Positions 22,401 to 29,478 of a stretch of DNA of 64,000 nucleotides are shown here, in pieces. A program made the position numbers and the translations under genes. The DNA is from Leifsonia sp. Leaf264 (GTDB lineage: Bacteria; Actinomycetota; Actinomycetes; Actinomycetales; Microbacteriaceae): NCBI RefSeq assembly GCF_001422325.1, contig NZ_LMMR01000009.1, positions 1 through 64,000 on the forward strand, given 5' to 3'. The notes under the pieces were generated by a model. It worked only from the letters and a program-made list of their open reading frames with translations, made no database searches and was not told the origin of the DNA. Position 1 is the stretch's first letter. The number at the start of each line of letters is the position of its first letter.

Positions 22401-23952
22401 TGAGGATCCCGGCCTCGCGGTCCCACACTATGCGCGGCCGGAGCTCGGCGAACTGGTCGGACGGATAGCGCCCGGCGAGCAGGTCGAGTGTGGCCTCGTA
22501 GGCGGAGCGGGGAAGCGCGGAGAACGGGGCGCTCCGCCGCACCGTGTCGAACCAGGCGTCGACGCCCTGCTGGTCGAGCGCCACGGCGGCCACGGTCTGC
22601 TGCGCGAGGATGTCGAGCGGATTCGCCGGGATGTGCAGCGTCTCGATGGCACCGGCGAGCATACGCTCGGCCGTGACGGCGGCGTGCACGAGGTCGGCAC
22701 GGTGCTTCGGGAAGATCACCCCGCGGGACACTTCGCCCACCTGGTGGCCGGCACGGCCGACGCGCTGCAGACCGCTGGCCACCGAAGGCGGCGACTCGAC
22801 CTGCACGACGAGGTCGACGGCGCCCATGTCGATGCCGAGCTCGAGGCTGGAAGTGGCGACCACGCAGCGCAGACGACCCGACTTGAGGTCGTCCTCGATC
22901 TCGGCTCGCTGCTCCTTGCTCACGGATCCGTGGTGCGCTCGGGCCAGCAGCGGCTCCGCGCCCTGCATCTGCCCGGCTTGCCCCATGAGGGCGGCCGGAG
23001 GGGCGGCATCCGTCGACAGGGATTCGCCCGTTCGTTCGGCGTAGATGTCGTTGAGCCGTGCCGTGAGCCTCTCGGCAAGGCGACGGGAGTTCGCGAACAC
23101 GATCGATGATCGGTTCTCGAGCACGCGGTCGACGATCGCCTCCTCGACATGCGGCCAGATCGATCCCGTCTGCGGCGATGCCGCGGACGTCGCACCCTCA
23201 CGCTCGGGCGCCGGAGGCAGGTCGGCCATGTCGTCGACCGGAACCACGACGCGCAGGTCGAAGCGCTTCTCGGATGCCGGGGCGACGATCTCGACCGGGG
23301 CGCTGGCGCAGAGGAAGCGCGCCACCTCCTCGGGTGGGCGCACCGTGGCGGAGAGGCCGATGCGCTGGGCCGGCCGCTCGAGCAGATCGTCGAGGCGCTC
23401 GAGCGAGACGGCGAGGTGAGCGCCGCGCTTGGTGCCGGCGACGGCGTGGATCTCGTCGACGATGATCGTCTCGACCGTGCGGAGGGTGTCACGCGCGGCC
23501 GAGGTGAGCATGAGGAACAGCGACTCCGGCGTCGTGATGAGGATGTCGGGCGGCGACTTCTGCAGGGTGCGGCGGTCGGATGCCGGGGTGTCGCCCGAGC
23601 GCACGCCGACGCTCACGTGCGGCGGCTCGATGCCGAGCCTGTCGGCGACCCTGGCGATGCCGACGAGCGGCGCGCGCAGGTTGCGCTCGACGTCGACGCC
23701 GAGGGCCTTGAGCGGAGAGATGTAGAGCACCCTTGTGCCGGGCTGGTCGTCCGCGGCCTTCCCGTGCAGCGCGTCGAGCGACGACAGGAAGGCGGCGAGG
23801 GTCTTGCCGGATCCCGTCGGTGCCACGACGAGAGCATGCGAACCGCGGCCGATGGCGTCCCAGGCGCCGGACTGCGCGAGAGTGGGCGCGCTGAAGGCCT
23901 CGTCGAACCACGTGCGCGTGGCCGGCGAGAACCGGTCGAGGGCGGAACCCAT
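19405..23952 (-). CDS. lhr: Lhr-type ATP-dependent helicase
   Basis: A very long superfamily 2 helicase (1515 residues) of the Lhr group, 3'-5' ssDNA translocases in DNA repair. It has Walker A VVAPTGSGKT near residue 45, DEIH box VDEIHAVAG, SAT motif GLSATVRPP, motif VI RVGRAGHQ, then the winged-helix and Lhr-specific domains (about residues 450-850) and a long C-terminal Lhr extension. Length matches full-length Lhr (about 1500). I prefer ATG 23952, where the family-like MGSALDRFSPATRTWF begins, over GTG 23982. It is co-transcribed with nei2. Confidence 0.95.
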   Translation of the reverse strand: MGSALDRFSPATRTWFDEAFSAPTLAQSGAWDAIGRGSHALVVAPTGSGKTLAAFLSSLDALHGKAADDQPGTRVLYISPLKALGVDVERNLRAPLVGIARVADRLGIEPPHVSVGVRSGDTPASDRRTLQKSPPDILITTPESLFLMLTSAARDTLRTVETIIVDEIHAVAGTKRGAHLAVSLERLDDLLERPAQRIGLSATVRPPEEVARFLCASAPVEIVAPASEKRFDLRVVVPVDDMADLPPAPEREGATSAASPQTGSIWPHVEEAIVDRVLENRSSIVFANSRRLAERLTARLNDIYAERTGESLSTDAAPPAALMGQAGQMQGAEPLLARAHHGSVSKEQRAEIEDDLKSGRLRCVVATSSLELGIDMGAVDLVVQVESPPSVASGLQRVGRAGHQVGEVSRGVIFPKHRADLVHAAVTAERMLAGAIETLHIPANPLDILAQQTVAAVALDQQGVDAWFDTVRRSAPFSALPRSAYEATLDLLAGRYPSDQFAELRPRIVWDREAGILTGRPGAQRLAVTSGGTIPDRGMFGVFLVGGDELTGRRVGELDEEMVYESRVGDVFALGATSWRIQEITHDRVNVTPAFGQPGRLPFWKGDSLGRPAELGRALGEFMRDVSSATDADARSRIRAGGLDDRAATNLIAFLADQRAATGQVPTDRTLVVERVRDELGDWRVILHSPYGMNVHAPWALAVSARVRERHGIDGASIASDDGIIVRIPDTGVEPPGAELFVFEADELEQLVTDEVGGSALFASRFRECAARALLLPHYRPGTRSPLWQQRQKSAQLLDVARTFPTFPIILETLRECLQDVYDLPSMLGLAREIGSRGIRLVETTTDAPSPFASTLLFGYVGAFMYEGDSPLAERRAAALAIDSTLLAELLGRVELRELLDPAVIDDTERELQRLAPDRRAKGLEGIVDLLRGLGALSVEEIRARVTAETLPAVGEHVEELLRAKRIIRTAVAGADRLAAIDDVGRLRDALGVPIQVGVPEAYLEAVADPLGDLISRYARTHGPFATEEVAERLGIGIAVARSALRRLAEARRIVEGEFRPNGTSAEWCDAEVLRKLRRRSLAALRHEIEPVEQRALARFLPAWQHVGGRLRGLDGVASVIEQLEGARLPASAWESLVLPARVSDYSPAMLDELMATGEVVWCGSGSLAGDDGWISLHLADTAALTLPISLEAETTALQREVLSSLGSGGAFFFRQLSDAVGSEDDSALVDALWDLAWSGLVTNDTFAPVRALVAGGRSAHKPQRAAPRARMHRGRALPRAKMPSRGGPPTVAGRWSILPLPDGSATRRAHALGETLLERYGVVTRGAVVAEGVIGGFALVYRTLREFEDSGRSRRGYFVDKLGAAQFAAPGAVDRLRSNADRDDGSAPPAPVAFTLAATDPANPFGAALAWPALPEGTTHRPARKAGALVVLVDGGIALYVERGGKTMLAFTDDETVLAAAASSLASAVSRGGMRKLAVETVNGLFVLGVPAGLALRGAGFSETPRGLRLSARV

Positions 23953-24009
23953 GCGTCCTATCCTGCCGCTACCCGACGACACATCGCCCGGACGACCGGA
24001 CGACGTCGC

Positions 24010-24846
24010 TCAGCGCGAGGCGACCAGACGCACCTTCAGCGAGTCGACGGCTGTCGCGATCTGGTCGTCTGCCGCCCAGCGCTGTGCCAGTCGACCGAGG
24101 ATCGTGTCCAGCTCGGCACTGTCGAGGCCGTCGACGAGTTCGAGTTCGACGACGAGTTCGGGACCGACCAGGCGGGCGTGCGGGTCGCCGGAGGCGAGAC
24201 CGACGCCGAGGACGGCGAGCTCCGACTCGATGGAACGTCCGAATGCGGCGGCGACGCTCTGGGATTCGAAGCTCGGCGTCCACGGCTGGCTCTGCGCGAC
24301 GGCCCAGAGCGCCGGGCGTCGGATGGCGAACTCGGTCTCCGAGGTCGGATCGAGGACGACGAGTTCGGTGTCCTCGCTGGCGGCAGCCAGGGCGACGCGC
24401 ACTCCGTCGGCCGGCACCGGGCGGGCGGCCGGATTCCACGCCGCCATGGCGGCGACCGAGCTGAAGACCGGGAGCACGTCGCGACCGTCGGGACCGGCGA
24501 CGGTGACGATGGCGAGCTCCTGGCTCTTGTCGACGGTGTGGCCGTTCTCGTTCACCCCGGCCTCTCCGAGCTGGGCGACCAGAGGGATGAGCAGACGGGA
24601 GTCCCGCACGGCGTCGACCACCTCAGCCTGCCCGAGTTCGCGCGCCCGGAATCGTCGCAGCGCCTCGATCAGTCGGGGCGGCGCACTGCCGTCATCGGAG
24701 GCACTCGTGTTCGGCTCGAACGAGCGCCCGGCCCACGGCTGGCCGGCCGAGTCGGCGAGATGGGCGGGAAGGGACGGTGCGGACTCGGGAGCTGCCGGAT
24801 GGCGCTGCCCGGGTTCCGCGCCGGGCGGGTCAGTCGGCTGCGACAT
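24010..24846 (-). CDS. SseB-like protein
   Basis: A 278-residue protein with an SseB-type N-terminal domain fold: [32 protein letters not shown], then [40 protein letters not shown], then [20 protein letters not shown]. The last 100 residues resemble the SseB C-terminal domain. The first 45 residues are proline-rich and probably disordered. Its start overlaps the last 17 nt of hisA, so it belongs to the his operon tail. The role in actinobacteria is unknown; the name comes from a type III secretion paralogue and does not imply secretion. Confidence 0.8.
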   Translation of the reverse strand: MSQPTDPPGAEPGQRHPAAPESAPSLPAHLADSAGQPWAGRSFEPNTSASDDGSAPPRLIEALRRFRARELGQAEVVDAVRDSRLLIPLVAQLGEAGVNENGHTVDKSQELAIVTVAGPDGRDVLPVFSSVAAMAAWNPAARPVPADGVRVALAAASEDTELVVLDPTSETEFAIRRPALWAVAQSQPWTPSFESQSVAAAFGRSIESELAVLGVGLASGDPHARLVGPELVVELELVDGLDSAELDTILGRLAQRWAADDQIATAVDSLKVRLVASR

Positions 24847-25576
24847 CCAGCGCCTCGGACAGGGTGAAGGCGCCTGCGTACAGTGCCTTGCCCACGATGG
24901 CTCCCTCGAGGCCGAGCGGCACGAGGTCGCGGAGGGCCTGGATGTCGTCGAGGCTGGAGATGCCGCCCGAGGCGACGACGGGGCGCTCGGTCTTCTCCAT
25001 GACGAGCTTGAGCAGCTCGATGTTGGGGCCCTGCAGGGTGCCGTCCTTGGTGACGTCGGTGACGACGTAGCGGGCGCATCCGGCCTCCTCGAGGCGTTCC
25101 AGCACCTCCCAGAGGTCGCCGCCTTCACGGGTCCAGCCGCGGGCGGCGAGAGTGGTGCCGCGCACGTCGAGGCCGACGGCGATGGCCTCCCCGTACTTCG
25201 CGATGACATTCGCCGCCCACTCGGGGTTCTCGAGCGCCGCGGTGCCGAGGTTGACGCGCTTGGCACCGCTGTCGAGGGCTGCCTCGAGGGAGCGGTCGTC
25301 GCGGATGCCGCCCGAGAGCTCGACGTTGATGCCGTGCATCTGGCGCATCACCCGACGGAGCACATCCAGGTTGTCGCCTCGGCCGAAAGCGGCGTCGAGG
25401 TCGACGAGGTGGATCCACTCGGCGCCCTGCGACGCCCAGTCCTCGGCGGCCTGCACGGGGTCGCCGTAGTTGGTCTCGGTGCCCGCCTCGCCCTGGGTCA
25501 GGCGCACGGCCTTCCCGTCGGCGACGTCGACGGCGGGAAGCAGCACCAGTCCGGGCGTGGAGTGGAAGTCGCTCAT
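24830..25576 (-). CDS. hisA: Phosphoribosyl isomerase (HisA/PriA)
   Basis: A 248-residue TIM barrel that isomerises ProFAR in histidine synthesis. It has [18 protein letters not shown] (catalytic Asp near residue 16), the half-barrel phosphate sites [16 protein letters not shown] and [13 protein letters not shown], and [14 protein letters not shown] with the second catalytic Asp. Actinobacteria lack trpF and use this enzyme (PriA) for tryptophan as well; I infer that here but did not see the rest of the genome. It lies 78 nt from hisH, with GAGG close to the ATG. Confidence 0.93.
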   Translation of the reverse strand: MSDFHSTPGLVLLPAVDVADGKAVRLTQGEAGTETNYGDPVQAAEDWASQGAEWIHLVDLDAAFGRGDNLDVLRRVMRQMHGINVELSGGIRDDRSLEAALDSGAKRVNLGTAALENPEWAANVIAKYGEAIAVGLDVRGTTLAARGWTREGGDLWEVLERLEEAGCARYVVTDVTKDGTLQGPNIELLKLVMEKTERPVVASGGISSLDDIQALRDLVPLGLEGAIVGKALYAGAFTLSEALDVAAD

Positions 25577-25654
25577 GTCATCCTCGGTTCCTTCGCAGCG
25601 TACGGCCGCGCGTTGATAGTACGCCGGGTGGGCGTGGGGGTCGGTGGGAAGAGC

Positions 25655-26287
25655 TCAGTCGCGGAGCGATCCGATCCAGTTGCGGAGCAGACGGATGCCG
25701 GCCTCACCCGACTTCTCGGGGTGGAACTGGGTGGCGGCGAGCGGGCCGTTCTCGACAGCCGCCAGGAAGCGCCCGCCGTGCTCGGCCCAGGTCACTCTCG
25801 GCTGCGGGAACGGCGGGATGACGTCGAGCGTCCAGGCCTGAGCGGCGTAGGAGTGCACGAAGTAGAACCTCTCGTCGCGGATGCCGTCGAACAGCACCGA
25901 ACCCTCGGCCGCGTCGACGGTGCTCCAGCCCATGTGCGGCAGCACCGGGGCGTCGAGCCGGGTGACGACGCCAGGCCACTCCCCCAGGCCCTCCCGGTCG
26001 ACGCCGCGCTCGATGCCGCGCTCGAACAGTACCTGCATGCCGACGCAGATGCCGAGCACCTTGCGGCCGCCCGCGAGCCGGCGATCGATGAGTTCGTCAC
26101 CGCGCACGGCCTTCAGGGCGTCCATGACGGCGGAGTACGCGCCGACCCCGGGAACGAGGAGGCCGTCGGCATCCATCACGGCGCGACGGTCGTGGGTGAT
26201 CTCGACCTCCGCCCCGGCGAGCTCCACGGCCTTCGCGGCCGAGTGCACATTGCCCGAGCCGTAGTCGAGGACGACGACCTTCGTCAC
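25655..26287 (-). CDS. hisH: Imidazole glycerol phosphate synthase, glutaminase subunit
   Basis: A class I glutamine amidotransferase of 210 residues that feeds ammonia to HisF. The nucleophile cysteine is in [13 protein letters not shown], the oxyanion strand is [16 protein letters not shown], and the His-Glu dyad lies in [14 protein letters not shown]. It overlaps hisB by 4 nt. HisF is not in this window. Confidence 0.95.
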   Translation of the reverse strand: MTKVVVLDYGSGNVHSAAKAVELAGAEVEITHDRRAVMDADGLLVPGVGAYSAVMDALKAVRGDELIDRRLAGGRKVLGICVGMQVLFERGIERGVDREGLGEWPGVVTRLDAPVLPHMGWSTVDAAEGSVLFDGIRDERFYFVHSYAAQAWTLDVIPPFPQPRVTWAEHGGRFLAAVENGPLAATQFHPEKSGEAGIRLLRNWIGSLRD

Positions 26288-26895
26288 AGGGCTCCCTTGG
26301 TGGACGGGATGCCGACCACGGCCGAGTCGAAGGCCTTCGCCTGCCGGAAGGCGCGCGCGAAAGCCTTGAATTCGGCCTCGGCGATGTGGTGCGGGTCGCG
26401 GCCGCGCACGAGCTCGAGGTGCACCGTGAGACCGGCGGCGAAGGTGATCGCCTCGAAGAAGTGGCGCACCATGGATCCGGTGAAGTGCCCGCCGATGAGG
26501 TGGAACTCGAAGCCGGCCGGCTCTCCGACGTGCACCAGGTAGGGGCGGCCGGAGATGTCGACGACCGCCTGCGCGAGGGACTCGTCGAGAGGGACGAGCG
26601 CGTCGCCGTACCGGGCGATGCCGCGCTTGTCTCCCAGCGCCTCGCGGATGGCCTGGCCCAGCACGATGCCGGTGTCCTCGACGGTGTGGTGCACGTCGAT
26701 GTCGGTGTCGCCGCTCGCGCGCACGGTGATGTCGGTGAGCGAGTGCTTGGCGAAAGCCGTCAGCATGTGGTTGAAGAACGGGACCGTCGTCTCGATGTCG
26801 CTCGTGCCGGTTCCGTCGAGGTTCACGGTCAGGTCGATGTTCGATTCGCTCGTCGCTCGCACGGCGCGGGCCGTGCGTGGTGCATTCTCGCTCAT
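26284..26895 (-). CDS. hisB: Imidazoleglycerol-phosphate dehydratase
   Basis: A 203-residue monofunctional dehydratase (no phosphatase domain). Metal-binding repeats are seen as [32 protein letters not shown] and [30 protein letters not shown] overlaps connect it to both hisC and hisH. Confidence 0.96.
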   Translation of the reverse strand: MSENAPRTARAVRATSESNIDLTVNLDGTGTSDIETTVPFFNHMLTAFAKHSLTDITVRASGDTDIDVHHTVEDTGIVLGQAIREALGDKRGIARYGDALVPLDESLAQAVVDISGRPYLVHVGEPAGFEFHLIGGHFTGSMVRHFFEAITFAAGLTVHLELVRGRDPHHIAEAEFKAFARAFRQAKAFDSAVVGIPSTKGAL

Positions 26896-27983
26896 GCTGA
26901 GATCCTATTCGGCGCGTGATCGGCGATGGCGTCGAGGAAGGCCGTCGTCTCGGCCTCGGTGCCCGCGCTCACCCGCAGGGTGTGCGCGATCCCGACATCG
27001 CGAACGAGGATGCCGCAGGCCAGGAGCGCCTCGAAGACGGCATTCGGGTCGTCGACGCCGCCGAACAGCACGAAGTTGCTCGAGCTGCGGTAGGGCTGGA
27101 AGCCGAGTTCGCCCAGACGGGTCACGATGCGGTCGCGCTGAAGGCGGATGTCGTCGACCATGGCGAGCAACTCGGGGGCGTGCGCCACGGCCGCTGTCGC
27201 CGCAGCCTGCGTGAGAGCTGACAGGTGGTACGGCAACCGCACCAGGCGGAGGGCATCCGTCACCGCGGGATCGGCGGCGAGGTACCCCAGGCGAACGCCG
27301 GCGTACGCGAAGGCCTTGCTCATGGTGCGCGAGACGAGGAGGCGCGGCCGACCCTCGAGGAGGGCGAGGGCGCTCGCCTCTCCATCGTGGGCGAACTCGG
27401 CGTACGCCTCGTCGACCAGGACGATGCCGTCGGTGGCGTCGTAGACAGCGGCGATGGTCTCGAGCGAGAGCGGGGTGCCCGTCGGGTTGTTGGGTGAGCA
27501 CAGGAAGACGATGTCAGGCGCGTGCTCGCGCACCGCAGCGGCAGCGGTCTCGGGCGTGAGCTCGAAGTCGGAGTCTCGCTCGGCGCCGATCCAGGCCGTG
27601 CCGGTGCCGGAAGCCAGGAGCGGGTACATCGAATAGGTGGGGCTGAACCCGAGCAGGGTGCGACCCGGTCCGCCGAAGGCCTGCAGCACGTGCTGGAGCA
27701 CCTCGTTCGAGCCGTTCGCCGCCCAGATGTCGTCGCGGGTGAGGCCGTGGCCGAGGTAACCGGCCAGCGCGTCGCGCAGAACACTGAACTCGCGATCGGG
27801 GTAGCGGTTCACACCGGGGATCACGGTGCTGATGGCGGCGAGGATGTCGGTGGCGACGGCATCCGGGATCGGATGCGTGTTCTCGTTGACGTTGAGGGCG
27901 ACGGGCACGACCTTCTGCGGTGCGCCGTACGGCGTGCGCCCTCTCAGGTCGTCGCGGAGGGGAAGCTGATCGAGAGTCGTCAC
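26892..27983 (-). CDS. hisC: Histidinol-phosphate aminotransferase
   Basis: Class I/II PLP aminotransferase, 363 residues. It shows [51 protein letters not shown] and the PLP-lysine segment [21 protein letters not shown]. The start is GTG 27983. The minus-strand hexamer TACGAT (27991-27996) ends 7 nt before it, so this first gene of the his operon is probably leaderless. No histidine-rich upstream frame was found in the 56 nt between it and the LysM gene. Confidence 0.94.
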   Translation of the reverse strand: MTTLDQLPLRDDLRGRTPYGAPQKVVPVALNVNENTHPIPDAVATDILAAISTVIPGVNRYPDREFSVLRDALAGYLGHGLTRDDIWAANGSNEVLQHVLQAFGGPGRTLLGFSPTYSMYPLLASGTGTAWIGAERDSDFELTPETAAAAVREHAPDIVFLCSPNNPTGTPLSLETIAAVYDATDGIVLVDEAYAEFAHDGEASALALLEGRPRLLVSRTMSKAFAYAGVRLGYLAADPAVTDALRLVRLPYHLSALTQAAATAAVAHAPELLAMVDDIRLQRDRIVTRLGELGFQPYRSSSNFVLFGGVDDPNAVFEALLACGILVRDVGIAHTLRVSAGTEAETTAFLDAIADHAPNRISA

Positions 27984-28039
27984 TCCAACAATCGTACCGG
28001 CGGCCCTCACCCTGTTACGAAGGGCGGCGGATGCAGCCT

Positions 28040-28399
28040 TCAGTACTGCGCGGGGATGGCGAGGCGCTGGCCGGGCTCGATGTCGGTGCCGGCGAGCTGG
28101 TTGAGGCTGACGATGTCGGCGATGACGTCGCGCGGGTCGGCCGTGGGTGCCAGGGTCTCGGCGAGCTGCCAGAGCGACTGGCCGGATTCGACGGTGACGT
28201 AGGCGAAGGACTGGCCCGCCTGCTCGCCGCCGGCTGCCGCGATGCCGCCGTTGAGGGCGAAGACGAACGCTCCGACGACGATCGGCAGGGCGGCGAGGGT
28301 CGTGAACACGGCGCGGCCACGGCGGGTGAGGTGCAGCCGGGTGCGAACCACAGGCAGCGCGACGGGGCGGGCGGCGGTGTTGTAGGCGAACGTGCTCAT
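28040..28399 (-). CDS. LysM-domain membrane protein divergent from lexA (YneA/ChiZ/DivS-like)
   Basis: A 119-residue protein: about 27 residues of basic N-terminus, one membrane span (about residues 30-52, FTTLAALPIVVGAFVFALNG), then a LysM peptidoglycan-binding domain (YVTVESGQSLWQLAETL ... GQRLAIPAQY). Small LysM proteins beside lexA are SOS-induced division inhibitors in other Gram-positives: YneA in Bacillus, ChiZ (Rv2719c) in mycobacteria, with DivS serving the same role in Corynebacterium. I infer that role from place and architecture. A good promoter, a degenerate SOS box and a long leader hairpin precede it, and GGAGG lies 6 nt before ATG 28399. Confidence 0.8.
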   Translation of the reverse strand: MSTFAYNTAARPVALPVVRTRLHLTRRGRAVFTTLAALPIVVGAFVFALNGGIAAAGGEQAGQSFAYVTVESGQSLWQLAETLAPTADPRDVIADIVSLNQLAGTDIEPGQRLAIPAQY

Positions 28400-28417
28400 G
28401 GCGACCTCCAGATGGTT

Positions 28418-28455
28418 TTCGCATCTGGCCCTCGGCCGGGAGGGCCAGATGCGAA
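28418..28455 (-). promoter_or_regulatory. 16-bp perfect hairpin in the 5' UTR of the LysM gene
   Basis: Arms 28418-28433 and 28440-28455 are perfectly complementary (TTCGCATCTGGCCCTC) with a 6-nt loop. The hairpin begins about 5 nt from the predicted RNA 5' end and finishes about 11 nt before the Shine-Dalgarno sequence. The downstream bases CATCTGG repeat part of the stem, so an alternative pairing that touches the ribosome-binding site can be imagined. Stabilisation of the mRNA or translation control are both possible. Confidence 0.55.
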
Positions 28456-28464
28456 GCTGTGTTC

Positions 28465-28495
28465 CGAATATATCTTCGAGTCTTCGAATACTCAA
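28465..28495 (-). promoter_or_regulatory. Promoter of the LysM gene with overlapping degenerate SOS box
   Basis: TTGAGT (28490-28495) and TATATT (28467-28472) are exactly 17 nt apart on the minus strand. Covering the -10 is CGAAGATATATTCG (28465-28478), which matches the LexA box pattern CGAAC-N4-GTTCG except at the two inner positions. That would give LexA control of the LysM gene. Confidence 0.6.
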
Positions 28496-28538
28496 GCATT
28501 GTTTTCGTATGTGGAGAGAATTTCGTTCCCGACACACT

Positions 28539-28578
28539 CGAACAGATGTTTGTCGAAGGCCATCGACCCGGATACAGT
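28539..28578 (+). promoter_or_regulatory. lexA promoter and LexA operator
   Basis: CGAACAGATGTTTG (28539-28552) is an almost perfect Gram-positive SOS box. It overlaps the -35 element TTGTCG (28550-28555) of a promoter whose -10 is TACAGT (28573-28578, 17 nt spacing). Binding of LexA here would block its own promoter, the usual autoregulation. Confidence 0.8.
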
Positions 28579-28664
28579 TCGAATGGCTGGTTGCAAGGCA
28601 ATCAGCACCCACCGACACTCGGTCGGCAGGGGATCGACATCCGTCAGAGAAGTAGGTGAGCGCA

Positions 28665-29384
28665 GTGGCCAACGAGACCGAGTCGCCGAAGGACCGCGGC
28701 GCGTCCGAGCGCGGCGGTACTCGCCGGCGCAAGAGCCTGAGCGCGAAACAGCTCTCCATCCTCGAGGTCATCCAGAGGTCCGTCAGCCAGCGCGGCTATC
28801 CGCCGAGCATGCGCGAGATCGGCGACGCCGTCGGGCTCGCCTCGCTCTCGAGCGTCACGCACCAGCTCAACCAGCTCGAGCTGAGCGGCTACCTGCGCCG
28901 CGACCCGAACCGGCCGCGCGCGCTCGAGGTCCTCATCGAGGTGCCGTCGACCTCCGAGTCGAATCCCGCCCCCGACGGCGACGGGTACGTCTCCCCGGCC
29001 CCGATGGGCGATGCCGCCATGGTCCCCATGGTCGGCCGCATCGCGGCCGGCATCCCCATCACGGCCGAGCAGCAGATCGAAGAGGTGTTCCCGCTCCCCC
29101 GCCAGTTGGTCGGCAAGGGCGAGCTGTTCATCCTGAAGGTGGTCGGCGACTCCATGATCGAGGCCGCCATCTGCGACGGCGACTGGGTGGTCGTCCGCCA
29201 GCAGAACACCGCCGAGAACGGCGAGATCGTCGCGGCCATGCTCGACAGCGAGGCCACGGTCAAGGTGTTCCGCCAGCGCGACGGACACACCTGGCTGCTG
29301 CCGCGCAATTCCGCCTACGAGCCCATCGTCGGCGACTTCGCCGAGGTGCTCGGCAAGGTCGTCGCCGTTCTGCGAGCGGTCTAG
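28665..29384 (+). CDS. lexA: SOS repressor LexA
   Basis: A 239-residue repressor. After a basic N-terminal tail, the winged helix runs from about residue 25 ([16 protein letters not shown] ... [19 protein letters not shown]). The C-terminal S24 protease domain has the cleavage site Ala128-Gly129 in GRIAAGIPI, catalytic Ser163 in [13 protein letters not shown] and Lys200 in ATVKVF. I chose GTG 28665 because AGGTGA precedes it by 5 nt; GTG 28656 is possible and would add three residues. It is followed by a bidirectional hairpin shared with metE. Confidence 0.96.
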   Translation: MANETESPKDRGASERGGTRRRKSLSAKQLSILEVIQRSVSQRGYPPSMREIGDAVGLASLSSVTHQLNQLELSGYLRRDPNRPRALEVLIEVPSTSESNPAPDGDGYVSPAPMGDAAMVPMVGRIAAGIPITAEQQIEEVFPLPRQLVGKGELFILKVVGDSMIEAAICDGDWVVVRQQNTAENGEIVAAMLDSEATVKVFRQRDGHTWLLPRNSAYEPIVGDFAEVLGKVVAVLRAV

Positions 29385-29399
29385 CACGAGGTTTCGGCC

Positions 29400-29415
29400 G
29401 CGGACTCCGTCCGGG
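29400..29415 (+). repeat. Short intergenic palindromic repeat, copy 2
   Basis: Identical over 16 bases (GCGGACTCCGTCCGGG) to 18580-18595, and likewise placed just after the stop codon of a rightward gene, here lexA. Confidence 0.5.
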
Positions 29416-29433
29416 TCGCGACGAACACGAACG

Positions 29434-29467
29434 AGAAGGCCCGCCTCCCGAGGGAGGCGGGCCTTCT
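29434..29467. terminator. Bidirectional terminator between lexA and metE
   Basis: A perfect 16-bp inverted repeat (AGAAGGCCCGCCTCCC and its complement, arms 29434-29449 and 29452-29467) lies 12 nt from the metE stop and 50 nt from the lexA stop, serving both convergent genes. On either strand the stem ends in TTCT, a very short U-tract. Confidence 0.8.
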
Positions 29468-29478
29468 GCATCCGTTCC

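Noticed and set aside
19189-23109. A 1306-codon open frame on the plus strand opposite lhr
   Set aside because: It is the antisense shadow of a high-GC gene: composition is Arg/Gly/Val/Asp-rich without any domain, and lhr on the other strand has all helicase motifs.
27984-28039. Histidine-rich leader peptide before hisC
   Set aside because: Only 56 nt separate the genes and no frame with His codons exists; hisC itself appears leaderless.
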